Shown here: positions 26,506-34,376 of the stretch, piece after piece | How positions within the stretch are numbered: the stretch's first letter is position 1 | Layout of the letters: every line of letters begins with the position of its first letter | From: Planctomycetaceae bacterium | Lineage (GTDB): Bacteria > Planctomycetota > Planctomycetia > Planctomycetales > Planctomycetaceae | Direction: 5' to 3' | Length of the DNA stretch: 64,000 bases | Assembly (NCBI GenBank): GCA_018699955.1 | Contig: JABISG010000090.1 | Span: 62,001-126,000, forward strand | Notes under the pieces: generated by a model | Told to the model about the DNA's origin: nothing | The model's database searches: none | Seen by the model: only the letters and a program-made list of their open reading frames with translations | Program-made: the position numbers and the translations under genes

Positions 26506-27978
26506 ATGACCAGTCACCTGCCGAACTCGGCGAAACCGCAATTTAATTTTCAGGCACGACGGGCATTCCTCAAACGGGCCGGCATGGGGTGCGGATCGTT
26601 GGCACTCACCAGCCTGCTCAAAGAGCAGGGGTTGCTCTCAGATGCGTCGGCGGCCGAAACCGATTTCGGTTCGCTCGCGCCGAAGCCGCCGCACTTCGCA
26701 CCCAAGGCGAAAGCGGTCATCTGGTTATTCATGCCGGGCAGCCCCTCGCAGGTCGATACCTTCGATTACAAACCGCAATTGCAGAAACGCGACGGCCAGA
26801 AGCTCAACGGCGCCGACCCGAAAACCGGCTTCTTCACCACCAGCGGCAAGGTGCTCAAATCGCCGTTCAAGTTTCAGCAGTACGGCGAGTCGGGGGCATG
26901 GGCATCGGAAATTTTCCCGCACATGACCAAACACGTTGACGACATGGCCTTCATTTATTCCTGCTATTCGCGGTCGAATAACCACACGCCGGCCATGCTC
27001 GAAATGAACTCGGGTGTTTTCTTGCAGGGGCGACCCTGTGTCGGTTCGTGGGTGAATTACGGGCTGGGATCCGAAAACGCCAATCTGCCCGGTTTCGTCG
27101 TCATGCATGGCGTGAAGCCGCGTGGCGGTAATCCCATCTGGTCACCCGGTTTTCTGCCCAAGGTGTTCCAGCCAACGGCAATCGACGGACGCAGCAAGAC
27201 GCCAATCGCCAATCTCGCCCGTCGCACAGCGATGTCCGAGAAGCAACAGCGCGATCAGCTCGATGTACTCAAGTCGCTGAACGAGAAGCATCAACAATTG
27301 CGTCCGCACGAAGCCGATCTCGCAGCACGTCTCGAGTCGTTCGAGTTGGCCTACCGCATGCAGACCGCCGCTCCAGAGGCGATGGACATTGGCAGCGAAA
27401 CCGACACCACACAGAAATTGTACGGCATCGATAAAAAGGAAACACAATTGGTCGCCCGCCAATGCCTGACAGCACGAAGGCTAGTTGAACGCGGCGTGCG
27501 ATTCGTGCAATTGTACGCGGCCACCAATGGTGGTGCCGGCGGTGTGGGTGACGTCCCCTGGGACGGACACGGAGACATCGGTGTCAATCACCGCATTGCC
27601 GCCAAGTCGGTCGATCAGCCCATTGGTGCGCTGATGGCCGACCTGAAAGCGCGCGGGTTACTCGAATCGACGCTGGTAATTTGGGGCGGCGAATTCGGCC
27701 GGACTTCTGATTCCCAGGGAAGCAAAGGCCGCGACCACAACCCGAATTCCTTCACCATGTGGATGGCCGGCGCTGGAATTAAGGGCGGCGTACAATACGG
27801 GGCCAGCGACGAGTTTGGCTACAAGGCGGTGGAGAATCGCGTGGGGGTCAATGATCTACACGCGACCATTCTAAAAATCCTCGGCATCGACCACGAACGA
27901 CTCACCTACCGCTTCAACGGACGGGATTATCGCTTGACGGACGTTGCCGGAAATGTGATACCAGAGATATTGGCATAA
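26506..27978 (+). CDS. Tat-exported DUF1501 protein, partner of the PSCyt1/PSD1 protein
   Basis: This 490-residue protein has a Tat signal (QARRAFLKRAGMGCGS, Arg18-Arg19). DUF1501 hallmarks follow: 'AKAVIWLFMPGSPSQVDTFDYKPQL', 'MTKHVDDMAFIYSCYSRSNNHTPAMLEMNSG', 'RPCVGSWVNYGLGSEN.NLPGFVV', and the C-terminal 'STLVIWGGEFGRTSDSQGSKGRDHNPNSFTMWMAGAGIKGG'. It begins 48 bp after the cytochrome gene in the same direction. This two-gene pairing is the standard planctomycete arrangement. Both products are exported and may form a periplasmic complex (inference from linkage). The reaction is unknown. Confidence 0.93.
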   Translation: MTSHLPNSAKPQFNFQARRAFLKRAGMGCGSLALTSLLKEQGLLSDASAAETDFGSLAPKPPHFAPKAKAVIWLFMPGSPSQVDTFDYKPQLQKRDGQKLNGADPKTGFFTTSGKVLKSPFKFQQYGESGAWASEIFPHMTKHVDDMAFIYSCYSRSNNHTPAMLEMNSGVFLQGRPCVGSWVNYGLGSENANLPGFVVMHGVKPRGGNPIWSPGFLPKVFQPTAIDGRSKTPIANLARRTAMSEKQQRDQLDVLKSLNEKHQQLRPHEADLAARLESFELAYRMQTAAPEAMDIGSETDTTQKLYGIDKKETQLVARQCLTARRLVERGVRFVQLYAATNGGAGGVGDVPWDGHGDIGVNHRIAAKSVDQPIGALMADLKARGLLESTLVIWGGEFGRTSDSQGSKGRDHNPNSFTMWMAGAGIKGGVQYGASDEFGYKAVENRVGVNDLHATILKILGIDHERLTYRFNGRDYRLTDVAGNVIPEILA

Positions 27979-28027
27979 GCGGCCACACATTCGAACGGCC
28001 ATTTCGTCCAACCCAAGGAGAGACGCG

Positions 28028-29527
28028 ATGACTTCGCCAGTTGCTAACAGCCTTTCGAGTTCCCCTCTTCGATTTCCCTGCCTGTTTACCATACTGTTGT
28101 TTGGCCATCATGCATTCGGGCAGGAAGATGCTGCATTACGTTACGGCTGGAAGGCGGGGCAGACGCTCGTCTATTCGGTGACGGTCGAGGCCGACCGTGG
28201 CGACTACACCGACATCCTCAAAGGACGCCCTTCCTTCCGTGTGAAGTCGGCAGACGGCGATGGCATCACGGCAAGTTTCTCGGGAACGCTTAGCGAGTCG
28301 CGAAAGGTGAAACCGGGTAAACGGCTTATCTTTCGCGGCCCCCGACGCTTTTCTCCCTTTTCGCCATTCACCGGAGTCAGTGGTGCGCGCACGCGCGGCG
28401 GAAACGAATTTACGATCAATCTGCGAGGGGAAATCGTCAGCAGCCAGGGCAGTTCCCAGTTGCCATTTCTGCTGGGGAATCTCTCACAACTCATGATCGA
28501 GCGGCTGCCCGAATCGAGCGACAAGACGTGGAAACACCAACGGGAGATTTCGATTTCGCAGTCGAGCAACCGATTGCCGGTTCCCAGCTTCTTGAGAGGA
28601 CGGAATCAAAAGACGACCAATGCAACCGAAGAGACGACGTACACGGTCGAGAAAATTTCAGCTGAAGCAGCCGTCATAAGAAAGAAGTACGAGTTGAAGA
28701 CCGCATTGACGATCGGCGGGAAGCCGAAGTTCCATATTGTCGGCGAAGGTAAACTGACATTCGATCGAAAATCCGGCGCATTCAGCAAACTGCAGTATCA
28801 GCAGACGATTACCGTCCGCGAAGGCGACGACGTTCGCGAGACGCCGGTGCAGGTCAGCTATCAATTACTCAGTGAAGAAGAGCAGAAGAAGTTTCTTGCC
28901 GCTGCCGAGGCTGCCCGAGTCAAGGCAGCCGCCCCACCAACGGCAGAACAACGCGAACAGATACTCGCCGACTTGAAGTCGAACGAATCTTCGCAGTTTC
29001 TGAAACGATTGATCGAACTGCAGCGGAAGTCGCCGAAAGAACCGGACGAAGAGATAGCGGCGGCACTCGAAGTTTACCTGGTGACCGAAAACAAATCGCA
29101 CCGTTTCATGGCGGCAAAGGCCCTTGAGAACTGGGCAACCACGAAATCAACTGCAGCGCTACTTGACGCCCTCGACGATGACTTCAACATCGTTGCCGGC
29201 TCCGCCATGAAGGCGCTCGGACGATTGCGGGCGAAAGAGGCGGCAGCACCGATCGCCGCCAAACTGTCCGACCTCCGTAATCGAGTGGCCGCATCGCGGG
29301 CGTTGGTGGCAATGGGTTCGGTCGCAGAGGAACCGGTACTCAAGCAACTCAACAACAGCGAATGGCAAGTCCGTTTTGAAGCCTGCAAGATTCTGAGCAG
29401 CATCGGCACGGAGAAGAGTCTGAAACCGCTTCAGGATCTGGCCGACGATAAGAATGGCCTGGTGAAGCAGACCGCCAAACAAGCAATACAGAAAGTGGAA
29501 AAGCGGCGAGATTCACCGCAAGCGTAA
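28028..29527 (+). CDS. Exported protein with C-terminal HEAT repeats
   Basis: This 499-residue protein has a signal peptide (hydrophobic FPCLFTILLFGHHAFG, to about residue 32). A beta-rich N-terminal half (~35-300, 'RYGWKAGQTLVYSVTVEAD', 'YTVEKISAEAAVIRKKYELKTALTIGGKPKF') resembles planctomycete exported domains that measure or bind a polymer, but it is unnamed. Residues ~320-495 form HEAT/PBS-lyase-like alpha repeats ('SHRFMAAKALENWATTKSTAALLDALDDDFNIVAGSAMKALGRLR'). It starts 49 bp after the DUF1501 gene with a good AGGAGA site, so it probably belongs to that operon as a third exported component. Function unknown. Confidence 0.82.
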   Translation: MTSPVANSLSSSPLRFPCLFTILLFGHHAFGQEDAALRYGWKAGQTLVYSVTVEADRGDYTDILKGRPSFRVKSADGDGITASFSGTLSESRKVKPGKRLIFRGPRRFSPFSPFTGVSGARTRGGNEFTINLRGEIVSSQGSSQLPFLLGNLSQLMIERLPESSDKTWKHQREISISQSSNRLPVPSFLRGRNQKTTNATEETTYTVEKISAEAAVIRKKYELKTALTIGGKPKFHIVGEGKLTFDRKSGAFSKLQYQQTITVREGDDVRETPVQVSYQLLSEEEQKKFLAAAEAARVKAAAPPTAEQREQILADLKSNESSQFLKRLIELQRKSPKEPDEEIAAALEVYLVTENKSHRFMAAKALENWATTKSTAALLDALDDDFNIVAGSAMKALGRLRAKEAAAPIAAKLSDLRNRVAASRALVAMGSVAEEPVLKQLNNSEWQVRFEACKILSSIGTEKSLKPLQDLADDKNGLVKQTAKQAIQKVEKRRDSPQA

Positions 29528-29571
29528 CCGCGAGTTGCAACTGCAGCAGTTAGCGAACACCCAGACGGACA

Positions 29572-29603
29572 AACGGCGATTCCTCCCAGGTGGAATCGCC
29601 GTT
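29572..29603. terminator. 12-bp perfect stem-loop between the HEAT gene and tRNA-Glu
   Basis: AACGGCGATTCC (29572-29583) pairs perfectly with GGAATCGCCGTT (29592-29603) across an 8-base loop. It lies 45 bp after the stop of the plus-strand gene and 17 bp past the 3' end of the minus-strand tRNA, so it can terminate both. No long T-run on either side. Confidence 0.7.
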
Positions 29604-29619
29604 GCCGGACAAATCAAAG

Positions 29620-29694
29620 TACCCCCAACGGGATTTGAACCCGTGTCTCGGGAATGAGAATCCCGTGTCCTGGGCCGAGCTAGACGATGGGGGC
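29620..29694 (-). tRNA. tRNA-Glu (anticodon CTC)
   Basis: The 75-base minus-strand cloverleaf has a 7-bp acceptor stem (GCCCCCA with TGGGGGT, one G-U), a D arm 'TCTAGCTCGGCCCAGGA', an anticodon stem CGGGA/TCCCG enclosing TTCTCAT (CTC at positions 34-36), a variable loop, and a T arm with GGTTCAAATCC. It decodes GAG. The 3' CCA is not encoded (CTTT follows the discriminator A), so it must be added by tRNA nucleotidyltransferase. It has its own promoter and lies divergently from the mscS-like gene. Confidence 0.95.
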
Positions 29695-29711
29695 CGTTTG
29701 TCAGGACGACC

Positions 29712-29741
29712 ATCGTATTCTGGTATGACCAGACGTGTCAA
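29712..29741 (-). promoter_or_regulatory. Promoter of tRNA-Glu
   Basis: On the minus strand TTGACA (29736-29741, perfect) is followed after 18 bp by TACGAT (29712-29717). The predicted start is near 29705, giving an 11-base leader before the mature tRNA. The -35 overlaps a GTG at 29735 that might otherwise be read as an mscS start. Confidence 0.75.
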
Positions 29742-29779
29742 GCATTGCTGCCAACGAACGTGATGAATGGAATCGACTT

Positions 29780-30349
29780 ATGTTCTTGCTTGCTGAAATC
29801 ACGGAATCGTCTCTTAATGGGAACACCACCGTCATCGTCGGGTACGTGCTTCGCGGGCTGACCGCGCTGGCGGTCTTTGCCGCGTTTTGGGTGGGTGGGG
29901 TTCTGCTGCGAGGCGTAATCGTCCGTGTCGGCAAGACGCGGAAGTTCGATCGTTATCTCGCAAAACTGTTTGGCAAGACGGTTTGGTTGACGTTGATGGT
30001 CGTCGGCGGGATCACGGCGCTGGGAACGGTCGGTGTCGATGTGACGGCCCTCGTCGCCGGATTGGGCATAACCGGTTTCGCTCTCGGCTTTGCTATGAAA
30101 GACATCGTCTCGAACGTCGTCTCGGGCATTCTCATCATCATGTACAAGCCGTTCCGGCACGGCGACCGTGTCAAGGTTTCCTCGTTCTCGGGAATCGTTG
30201 CGAATATTGACTTGCGTTACACGACGCTCGATTCCGATGGCACGCAGATATTCGTACCGAATTCGCTGTTGTTTACCAACGCGATTTCCGTCGATCAGCC
30301 GACCGAAAACGAGGCAGTTGACGTCGCGGTCGAGTCGGACGAGTTGTGA
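29780..30349 (+). CDS. MscS-type mechanosensitive ion channel, short form
   Basis: This protein of about 189 residues is shorter than E. coli MscS (286). Two or three N-terminal transmembrane helices are followed by the pore/beta signature GLGITGFALGFAMKDIVSNVVSGILIIMYKPFRHGD, which matches the MscS TM3 helix and upper beta domain. The C-terminal cytoplasmic cage is truncated: the protein ends soon after 'IFVPNSLLFTNAISV'. It should open under hypo-osmotic membrane tension to release solutes, but the short form may gate differently. The start at ATG 29780 is preferred over a GTG at 29735 because the latter lies within the divergent tRNA promoter. It converges on the MBL gene across a strong hairpin. 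Confidence 0.88.
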   Translation: MFLLAEITESSLNGNTTVIVGYVLRGLTALAVFAAFWVGGVLLRGVIVRVGKTRKFDRYLAKLFGKTVWLTLMVVGGITALGTVGVDVTALVAGLGITGFALGFAMKDIVSNVVSGILIIMYKPFRHGDRVKVSSFSGIVANIDLRYTTLDSDGTQIFVPNSLLFTNAISVDQPTENEAVDVAVESDEL

Positions 30350-30406
30350 TAGTTTCGTCACGCAGGGAACTATCGAACCGCATGGATGCGGTCACTGCGA
30401 ACCTTT

Positions 30407-30428
30407 GCCGCAGCCTTGCGGCTGCGGC
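30407..30428. terminator. Bidirectional hairpin between mscS-like and MBL genes
   Basis: GCCGCAGCC (30407-30415) and GGCTGCGGC (30420-30428) form a perfect 9-bp GC stem with a 4-base loop (TTGC), followed on the plus strand by GTTTTGG. It lies 58 bp after the mscS stop and 29 bp before the end of the convergent MBL gene. Confidence 0.7.
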
Positions 30429-30456
30429 GTTTTGGTCGCCGAAATCGCTGCCGTCT

Positions 30457-31515
30457 CTACCGCGTCTTGTATGTTCGCGGTTTGCCGTCCGCGCCAATTT
30501 GCACGGTGTAGCTTCCGCCGTCGGCCGCGATTGACGCTTTGACGTAGACGCCTTTGCAATCGGTGGTCGGTTCGGTGTTGGCGATGTAGGCGGCAGCCGT
30601 TTGTTCGTCGGCTTTCAGCTTAACGTTTCGGTGCAGTTGGTAGAGTGCCCGTAGCGACTTCACCTGCCGCAGGGTCTTAATGACGTCGGGATGCCCGCCC
30701 TTGGTTGGGCCGTTGCACATGACGGCGACGCGGGGATCGATGGCCCGCACCAACGCCGGATTGTTGCTCGACGGCAGACCGTGATGCGTCACCATATACA
30801 TATCGACCTGGCCGATGGGATTGTTAGGGGTCATCAGTTTGGCTTCGATATTCCAGGTGAGATCGCCGCAACATAGAAAGCGGAACTTGCCGAAGCTGAG
30901 TAGAAAGCTGACGCTGGCCGCGTTGTCGCTGGCGTCGCGTTTCTTGGGTACGTGCAATTTGGCGAATGGGTTGGGCGGGCCGTCGTTGGCAATCACGTTG
31001 CGACTGGCCGTGACGATTTTAATCCCCAACGGCGTCTTGCCGCTTTCCAAGGGCAACATGTCGCCCGGTTCGAGCTTCTTCGATTGGTTCTCCGACGCGC
31101 GGCGGTAATCGGCAATGCGATCGACGAATTGCGCGTCTTCCTGTAGCGCATCGGGAATGCCCCGGTCCCAGAAGTTGCCGATACGGATCTTCGCAGCCAA
31201 CGCGGCGTGGTTGCCGTAATGATCGCGGTGCCAGTGCGTGACGGCCACGTTGTCAATTTGTTTGAGACCGGCAGTCTCGGTCACAACTTTCAGAATGCGG
31301 TCGCGGTCGCGGCCGTTGAAGTCGGGGTAACCGGAGTCGATGAGCAGCGATTCGCCGGCCGGCGTGACGAACAACGTCGCCGCTCCCCCTTCGACGTCGA
31401 TGAAATAGATATCTAACCGCCCAGTGCTTTCATCGGCGTGCAGCGACGGCGAGCCGAAACCGGTGACAACAATCGCGGCGAGAAGTAATGACAATCGGAA
31501 GAAAGAACGCAGCAT
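30457..31515 (-). CDS. Exported MBL-fold hydrolase, ComEC/Rec2-like
   Basis: This 352-residue protein has a signal peptide (hydrophobic FRLSLLLAAIVVTGFG, to about residue 27). A metallo-beta-lactamase fold follows with 'LDIYFIDVEGGAATLFVTPAGESLLIDSG', the metal motif HWHRDHYGNH (94-103), and 'FRFLCCGDLTWNIE' carrying the bridging Asp. This layout is typical of the soluble ComEC-type MBL domains, which hydrolyse phosphoesters or nucleic acids; here the DNA-transport membrane part is absent. The start at 31515 was chosen for the signal peptide and a GAGG site; the open frame reaches 31689. Probably periplasmic; substrate unknown. Confidence 0.85.
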   Translation of the reverse strand: MLRSFFRLSLLLAAIVVTGFGSPSLHADESTGRLDIYFIDVEGGAATLFVTPAGESLLIDSGYPDFNGRDRDRILKVVTETAGLKQIDNVAVTHWHRDHYGNHAALAAKIRIGNFWDRGIPDALQEDAQFVDRIADYRRASENQSKKLEPGDMLPLESGKTPLGIKIVTASRNVIANDGPPNPFAKLHVPKKRDASDNAASVSFLLSFGKFRFLCCGDLTWNIEAKLMTPNNPIGQVDMYMVTHHGLPSSNNPALVRAIDPRVAVMCNGPTKGGHPDVIKTLRQVKSLRALYQLHRNVKLKADEQTAAAYIANTEPTTDCKGVYVKASIAADGGSYTVQIGADGKPRTYKTR

Positions 31516-31656
31516 TGCAAGCACCTCAACAGTTGCATTGGATGGTTGAAAACGTAGAGACGTCTCGTTCCATGCTACCGCCGAACAACAGAGAACGCAC
31601 GCAATCGGCACAAACAACTTCGCTTGTTCCCAGTTTTCAGCTTGGGGACACACCAA

Positions 31657-31727
31657 CGCGAAGCTCCGCTTCGCGCGTCCTGGAGGCAAACCCCGGAAAC
31701 GACGGACTGCGACTTATTGAGTCGCAG
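31657..31727. repeat. Two hairpins abutting the AI-2E gene stop codon
   Basis: An 8-bp stem CGCGAAGC/GCTTCGCG (31657-31664 with 31668-31675) and an 8-bp stem CTGCGACT/AGTCGCAG (31707-31714 with 31720-31727, loop TATTG) lie between the MBL start and the AI-2E gene end. The second stem directly touches the TAG stop, as at the PQQ gene (5445), where the minus strand also reads TAGCTGCGA. They may stabilise or terminate the AI-2E mRNA. Confidence 0.6.
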
Positions 31728-33014
31728 CTAGGGGGAATCTGTTGTTGATTCGTCGGTTGCGCTGTCTGTTTGAGACGCATCTGGCTCGGTGTTCGCCTTA
31801 TCGGTCGACAGCTCTTCTTGCGGCTTTGATGTTCCCTTAATCACCGTCAACTTGACCGGTGTTTCCTCGACTGGCGGCTGCTCCGTCTCATCCCCTTCTT
31901 CCGACAAGGCAAATTTTTGCTTCGAGAGTTCTTTGAGTTCGGTGTTAAAAATCTTGACGAGGGCATGCAAGCAGGATGCGATCACCGGACCGATGAAGAC
32001 GCCTCCAAGCCCCATCAATTTCAGGCCACCCAACACGCTGATAAATGCCAGCAGTGGATGCAGCCGGGCATCGCTTTGCAACACATATGTGCGAATGACG
32101 TTGTCCATGGTGCCGATGACGACCGAACCGAACAACGCCAGCATAATGCCCGTGCCCCAGTACCCATTGAACATGCACCACACCGCACACGGCCCCCAGA
32201 TTAGCCACGTTCCGGCGACAGGAACCAACGAACAGAACGTGGCGATCATACCGATGATAAAAAAGTGCTGCAGCAGATCCGAATCGATTCGCCATCCGAC
32301 CAGATAAATCGCCACCGATGTTGCCAACCCTTGTGCAATGGCCGCGCAAAATGTCGCCAACACAACAGCCCGTACGACTTCTTCGAACCGTTGCCTGAGT
32401 TCTCGTTGGTATTCGACATGGACGGGAATCAGCCCCTCTGCAGCCGTCAACAGCGCGGGGCCGTCGGCCAAAAAATAGTAGAGGGCAATCACAAACATCA
32501 CCATTCCAATCAACAGCGAAACGAACGCTCCCAGCACGTCGAGCGTTTTGTTCAGCGTTGTGCCGGCCATACCCACCGAGCGGCCTGCCAATGCCTTCAG
32601 CAGCTTCTGGAAATCTTGTCGAACTTCCTGAGTGTCGGTGTCGGGCGGGAGGTAGGGGCGAATGCGAGTGATCACCTCGCTCTCCAATTGAGAACCGGCC
32701 GTCTTCCAATTGGTGTCGCTCAACTTTTCTACCGACAACGAATAGAGTTGCAGCGAGGCGATTACGGTTCCAACCAACATCGGTACCAGCAACACAAACA
32801 GCACCACGGCCGTCGTTAGTCCGGCCGCAACGCGGACGCGATTCTTCGTCCGCCGAACAAAATGCCGAAACACCGGTTGGCAGAGAATGGCAATGACACC
32901 CGCCAGAAATAGCGGTAGCAGAAACGGAGCAATAACGTGGAAGAACGTGATGCCCAGAAAGACCATGATTACGGTCAATAGCGTTAGCGAAACAATGCGT
33001 GCCATTGGTGTCAT
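31728..33014 (-). CDS. AI-2E family transporter (PerM-type membrane protein)
   Basis: This 428-residue integral membrane protein of the PerM/AI-2E exporter family has about eight transmembrane helices. Two N-terminal ones (VSLTLLTVIMVFLGITFF, PFLLPLFLAGVIAILCQPVF) are followed by a soluble loop and a C-terminal group containing 'PVAGTWLIWGPCAVWCMFNGYWGTGIMLALFG' and 'GGLKLMGLGGVFIGPVIASCLHALVKIFN', the family's most conserved stretch. Related proteins move autoinducer-2 or ions, but the substrate cannot be deduced here. A ~70-residue acidic Thr/Glu-rich cytoplasmic tail is unusual. It is divergent from the double-ACT gene across a 427-bp gap. Confidence 0.9.
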   Translation of the reverse strand: MTPMARIVSLTLLTVIMVFLGITFFHVIAPFLLPLFLAGVIAILCQPVFRHFVRRTKNRVRVAAGLTTAVVLFVLLVPMLVGTVIASLQLYSLSVEKLSDTNWKTAGSQLESEVITRIRPYLPPDTDTQEVRQDFQKLLKALAGRSVGMAGTTLNKTLDVLGAFVSLLIGMVMFVIALYYFLADGPALLTAAEGLIPVHVEYQRELRQRFEEVVRAVVLATFCAAIAQGLATSVAIYLVGWRIDSDLLQHFFIIGMIATFCSLVPVAGTWLIWGPCAVWCMFNGYWGTGIMLALFGSVVIGTMDNVIRTYVLQSDARLHPLLAFISVLGGLKLMGLGGVFIGPVIASCLHALVKIFNTELKELSKQKFALSEEGDETEQPPVEETPVKLTVIKGTSKPQEELSTDKANTEPDASQTDSATDESTTDSP

Positions 33015-33441
33015 GCTGGTCAGTCTCTGTTGGGAGTAGCTCAGTTGGGAAAGTTTGCGGCGTGAATTGCTCGCCGGTTCGATGCGACCGAACGCACTGT
33101 GATCGGACGTTGACTGGCTTCAGCGAAGATTGCAAGTCGGAATTGGTACCAAAATATTGAGGTTGCCAATTCCTCCCCCGAACCATTCGGTCGAGTGTTT
33201 TTCGACGGGCTATATGTTACCCTATTTAGAGCATTTGGCACTTCTGAAATCAGTCCATACTTTTCAATCTGATAAGAAACCATCGTATGGCCTTGTTGCG
33301 TGAATTCGTGGCGAACTCGCCTCGGTTTCCGCTGAACACTCGCGAGGAATCGACTGGTCAAACAAACGGAAACCTTGCAGGATGCGAGCAGACGTTTGTT
33401 GTCAGGCACGCGATTGCCGTTCAAACCCAGGGAGGCGACTG
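33015..33441. other. Divergent 427-bp gap between AI-2E and ACT genes
   Basis: The left part has a short tRNA-like string (AGTAGCTCAGTTGGGAAAG ... GGTTCGATGC), but no acceptor stem closes it, so it is not a functional tRNA. The right part contains a 51-codon frame (33287-33442) that ends in the stop/start overlap of the ACT gene. An AT-rich stretch at 33190-33240 is the likeliest site of the divergent promoters, though no clear boxes were found. Confidence 0.4.
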
Positions 33442-33442
33442 A
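33287..33442 (+). CDS. Possible 51-residue leader ORF overlapping the double-ACT gene
   Basis: ATG at 33287, stop TGA at 33440-33442, overlapping the next ATG (33442) as TGATG, the usual sign of translational coupling. The product (MALLREFVANSPRFPLNTREE at its start) has no recognised domain or membrane segment, and the ribosome site is weak. Overlap geometry is the main support; a chance frame remains likely. Confidence 0.3.
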   Translation: MALLREFVANSPRFPLNTREESTGQTNGNLAGCEQTFVVRHAIAVQTQGGD

Positions 33443-34014
33443 TGCATAAACGCTATGTGATTACACTCACTGCCTCGAATCGTGTCGGCATTTTGGCGGC
33501 TGTTGCGACGGCCTTGGCCGAACTGGGAGGCGAATTGCGAGAAGTGAAGCAAACGATTCTCGATTGCTACTTCACGATGATTCTCTCGGCCGATTTTCCC
33601 GAGCACCGCGATGCCGATGTCATCGTCGATCACCTGAGTGGCATGTGCGAACGATTTGACATCAAAATCACATTGAACGAGCCGGATGAACTGGACGAGT
33701 TGACTGCCTCGGACGCTGAAACGACGCGTTATCGCCTGACACTAACAGGGCGGGATCGGCCCGGTTTATTGGGGCAGATTGCCGCGCGAATCGCGCGCGA
33801 CGAAATTGATATTGTCGAGATGCACGCCGGACGAACAGATGAGTGCAGTTCGTTCGAGATCAAGATGCAACTCGAATTGCCGGCCGCGATGGATGTCTCG
33901 ACATTGACCGCCGACCTGGAAGAAATCGGCCGCGAAGCGGGACTGTTGGCCTGGCTTGAAGAACAGCAGCAGTTCGAGATGCCCGTCGAATCGCCGACGC
34001 ATTTGAAACGCTGA
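33442..34014 (+). CDS. Double-ACT-domain protein, GcvR-like regulator
   Basis: This 190-residue protein has two ACT domains. The first (~3-80) starts 'RYVITLTASNRVGILAAVATALAELGGELREVKQTILDCYFTMIL'. The second (~95-170) has 'YRLTLTGRDRPGLLGQIAARIARDEIDIVEMHAGR'. The pattern resembles GcvR, the glycine-cleavage repressor of enterobacteria, which lacks a DNA-binding domain and acts by protein contact, and related ACT-only regulators that sense amino acids. Ligand unknown. The GGGAGG ribosome site is strong. The neighbour downstream (convergent) is a small unknown gene and an aminotransferase, so an amino-acid role is plausible. Confidence 0.85.
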   Translation: MHKRYVITLTASNRVGILAAVATALAELGGELREVKQTILDCYFTMILSADFPEHRDADVIVDHLSGMCERFDIKITLNEPDELDELTASDAETTRYRLTLTGRDRPGLLGQIAARIARDEIDIVEMHAGRTDECSSFEIKMQLELPAAMDVSTLTADLEEIGREAGLLAWLEEQQQFEMPVESPTHLKR

Positions 34015-34069
34015 CTCGACACGTAGCTGGGGCGGTATCGATCGTTTGAGTCATGTTGCCGTCAATTGG

Positions 34070-34345
34070 CTATTTCTCGTATCGAAGTTGCCCTGCAACG
34101 TACAAGTGTAGCCGGCCAGTTGTGCCCCGACAGGAGATCTCGATGGTCACCGATTCGTCAACGGAAACCCACGTGCCAATACTCTCTACTAATCCTTCTT
34201 CAAGACCGAGACGACAACCAAAGATGTCTCGGCTGGTGTAGTCGCGTTCCTGCAACTCGTGTACAAGTTCCTCCGCGACTTTCTGAAGTGCTATCGGTGA
34301 TATGGCCGACTGCCAGGCTTTCGTCCAGGTCCAAGGGCTTATCAT
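34070..34345 (-). CDS. Small conserved-looking cytoplasmic protein
   Basis: A 91-residue, acidic, soluble protein (MISPWTWTKAWQSAISPIALQ... ending in LYVAGQLRYEK) with no recognised domain. It begins 31 bp after the aminotransferase stop on the same strand, which suggests an operon. The composition looks protein-like, with Glu/Leu-rich helices and a C-terminal beta segment. The start at 34345 has only a weak site, and the frame remains open further upstream in antisense-like reading inside the aminotransferase. Confidence 0.5.
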   Translation of the reverse strand: MISPWTWTKAWQSAISPIALQKVAEELVHELQERDYTSRDIFGCRLGLEEGLVESIGTWVSVDESVTIEISCRGTTGRLHLYVAGQLRYEK

Positions 34346-34376
34346 TGGAAGGATCCCAGCAAAATTACTTGTGAAT

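Noticed and set aside
30361..30400. A 7-bp ACCGCAT/ATGCGGT stem near the mscS end
   Set aside because: Loop of two bases cannot form a stable hairpin; the neighbouring 9-bp stem is the real terminator candidate.
33030..33110. tRNA-like string (AGTAGCTCAGTTGGGAAAG ... GGTTCGATGC)
   Set aside because: D-arm and T-arm-like sequences are there, but no acceptor stem, D stem or anticodon stem can be closed. It is a chance or decayed sequence.
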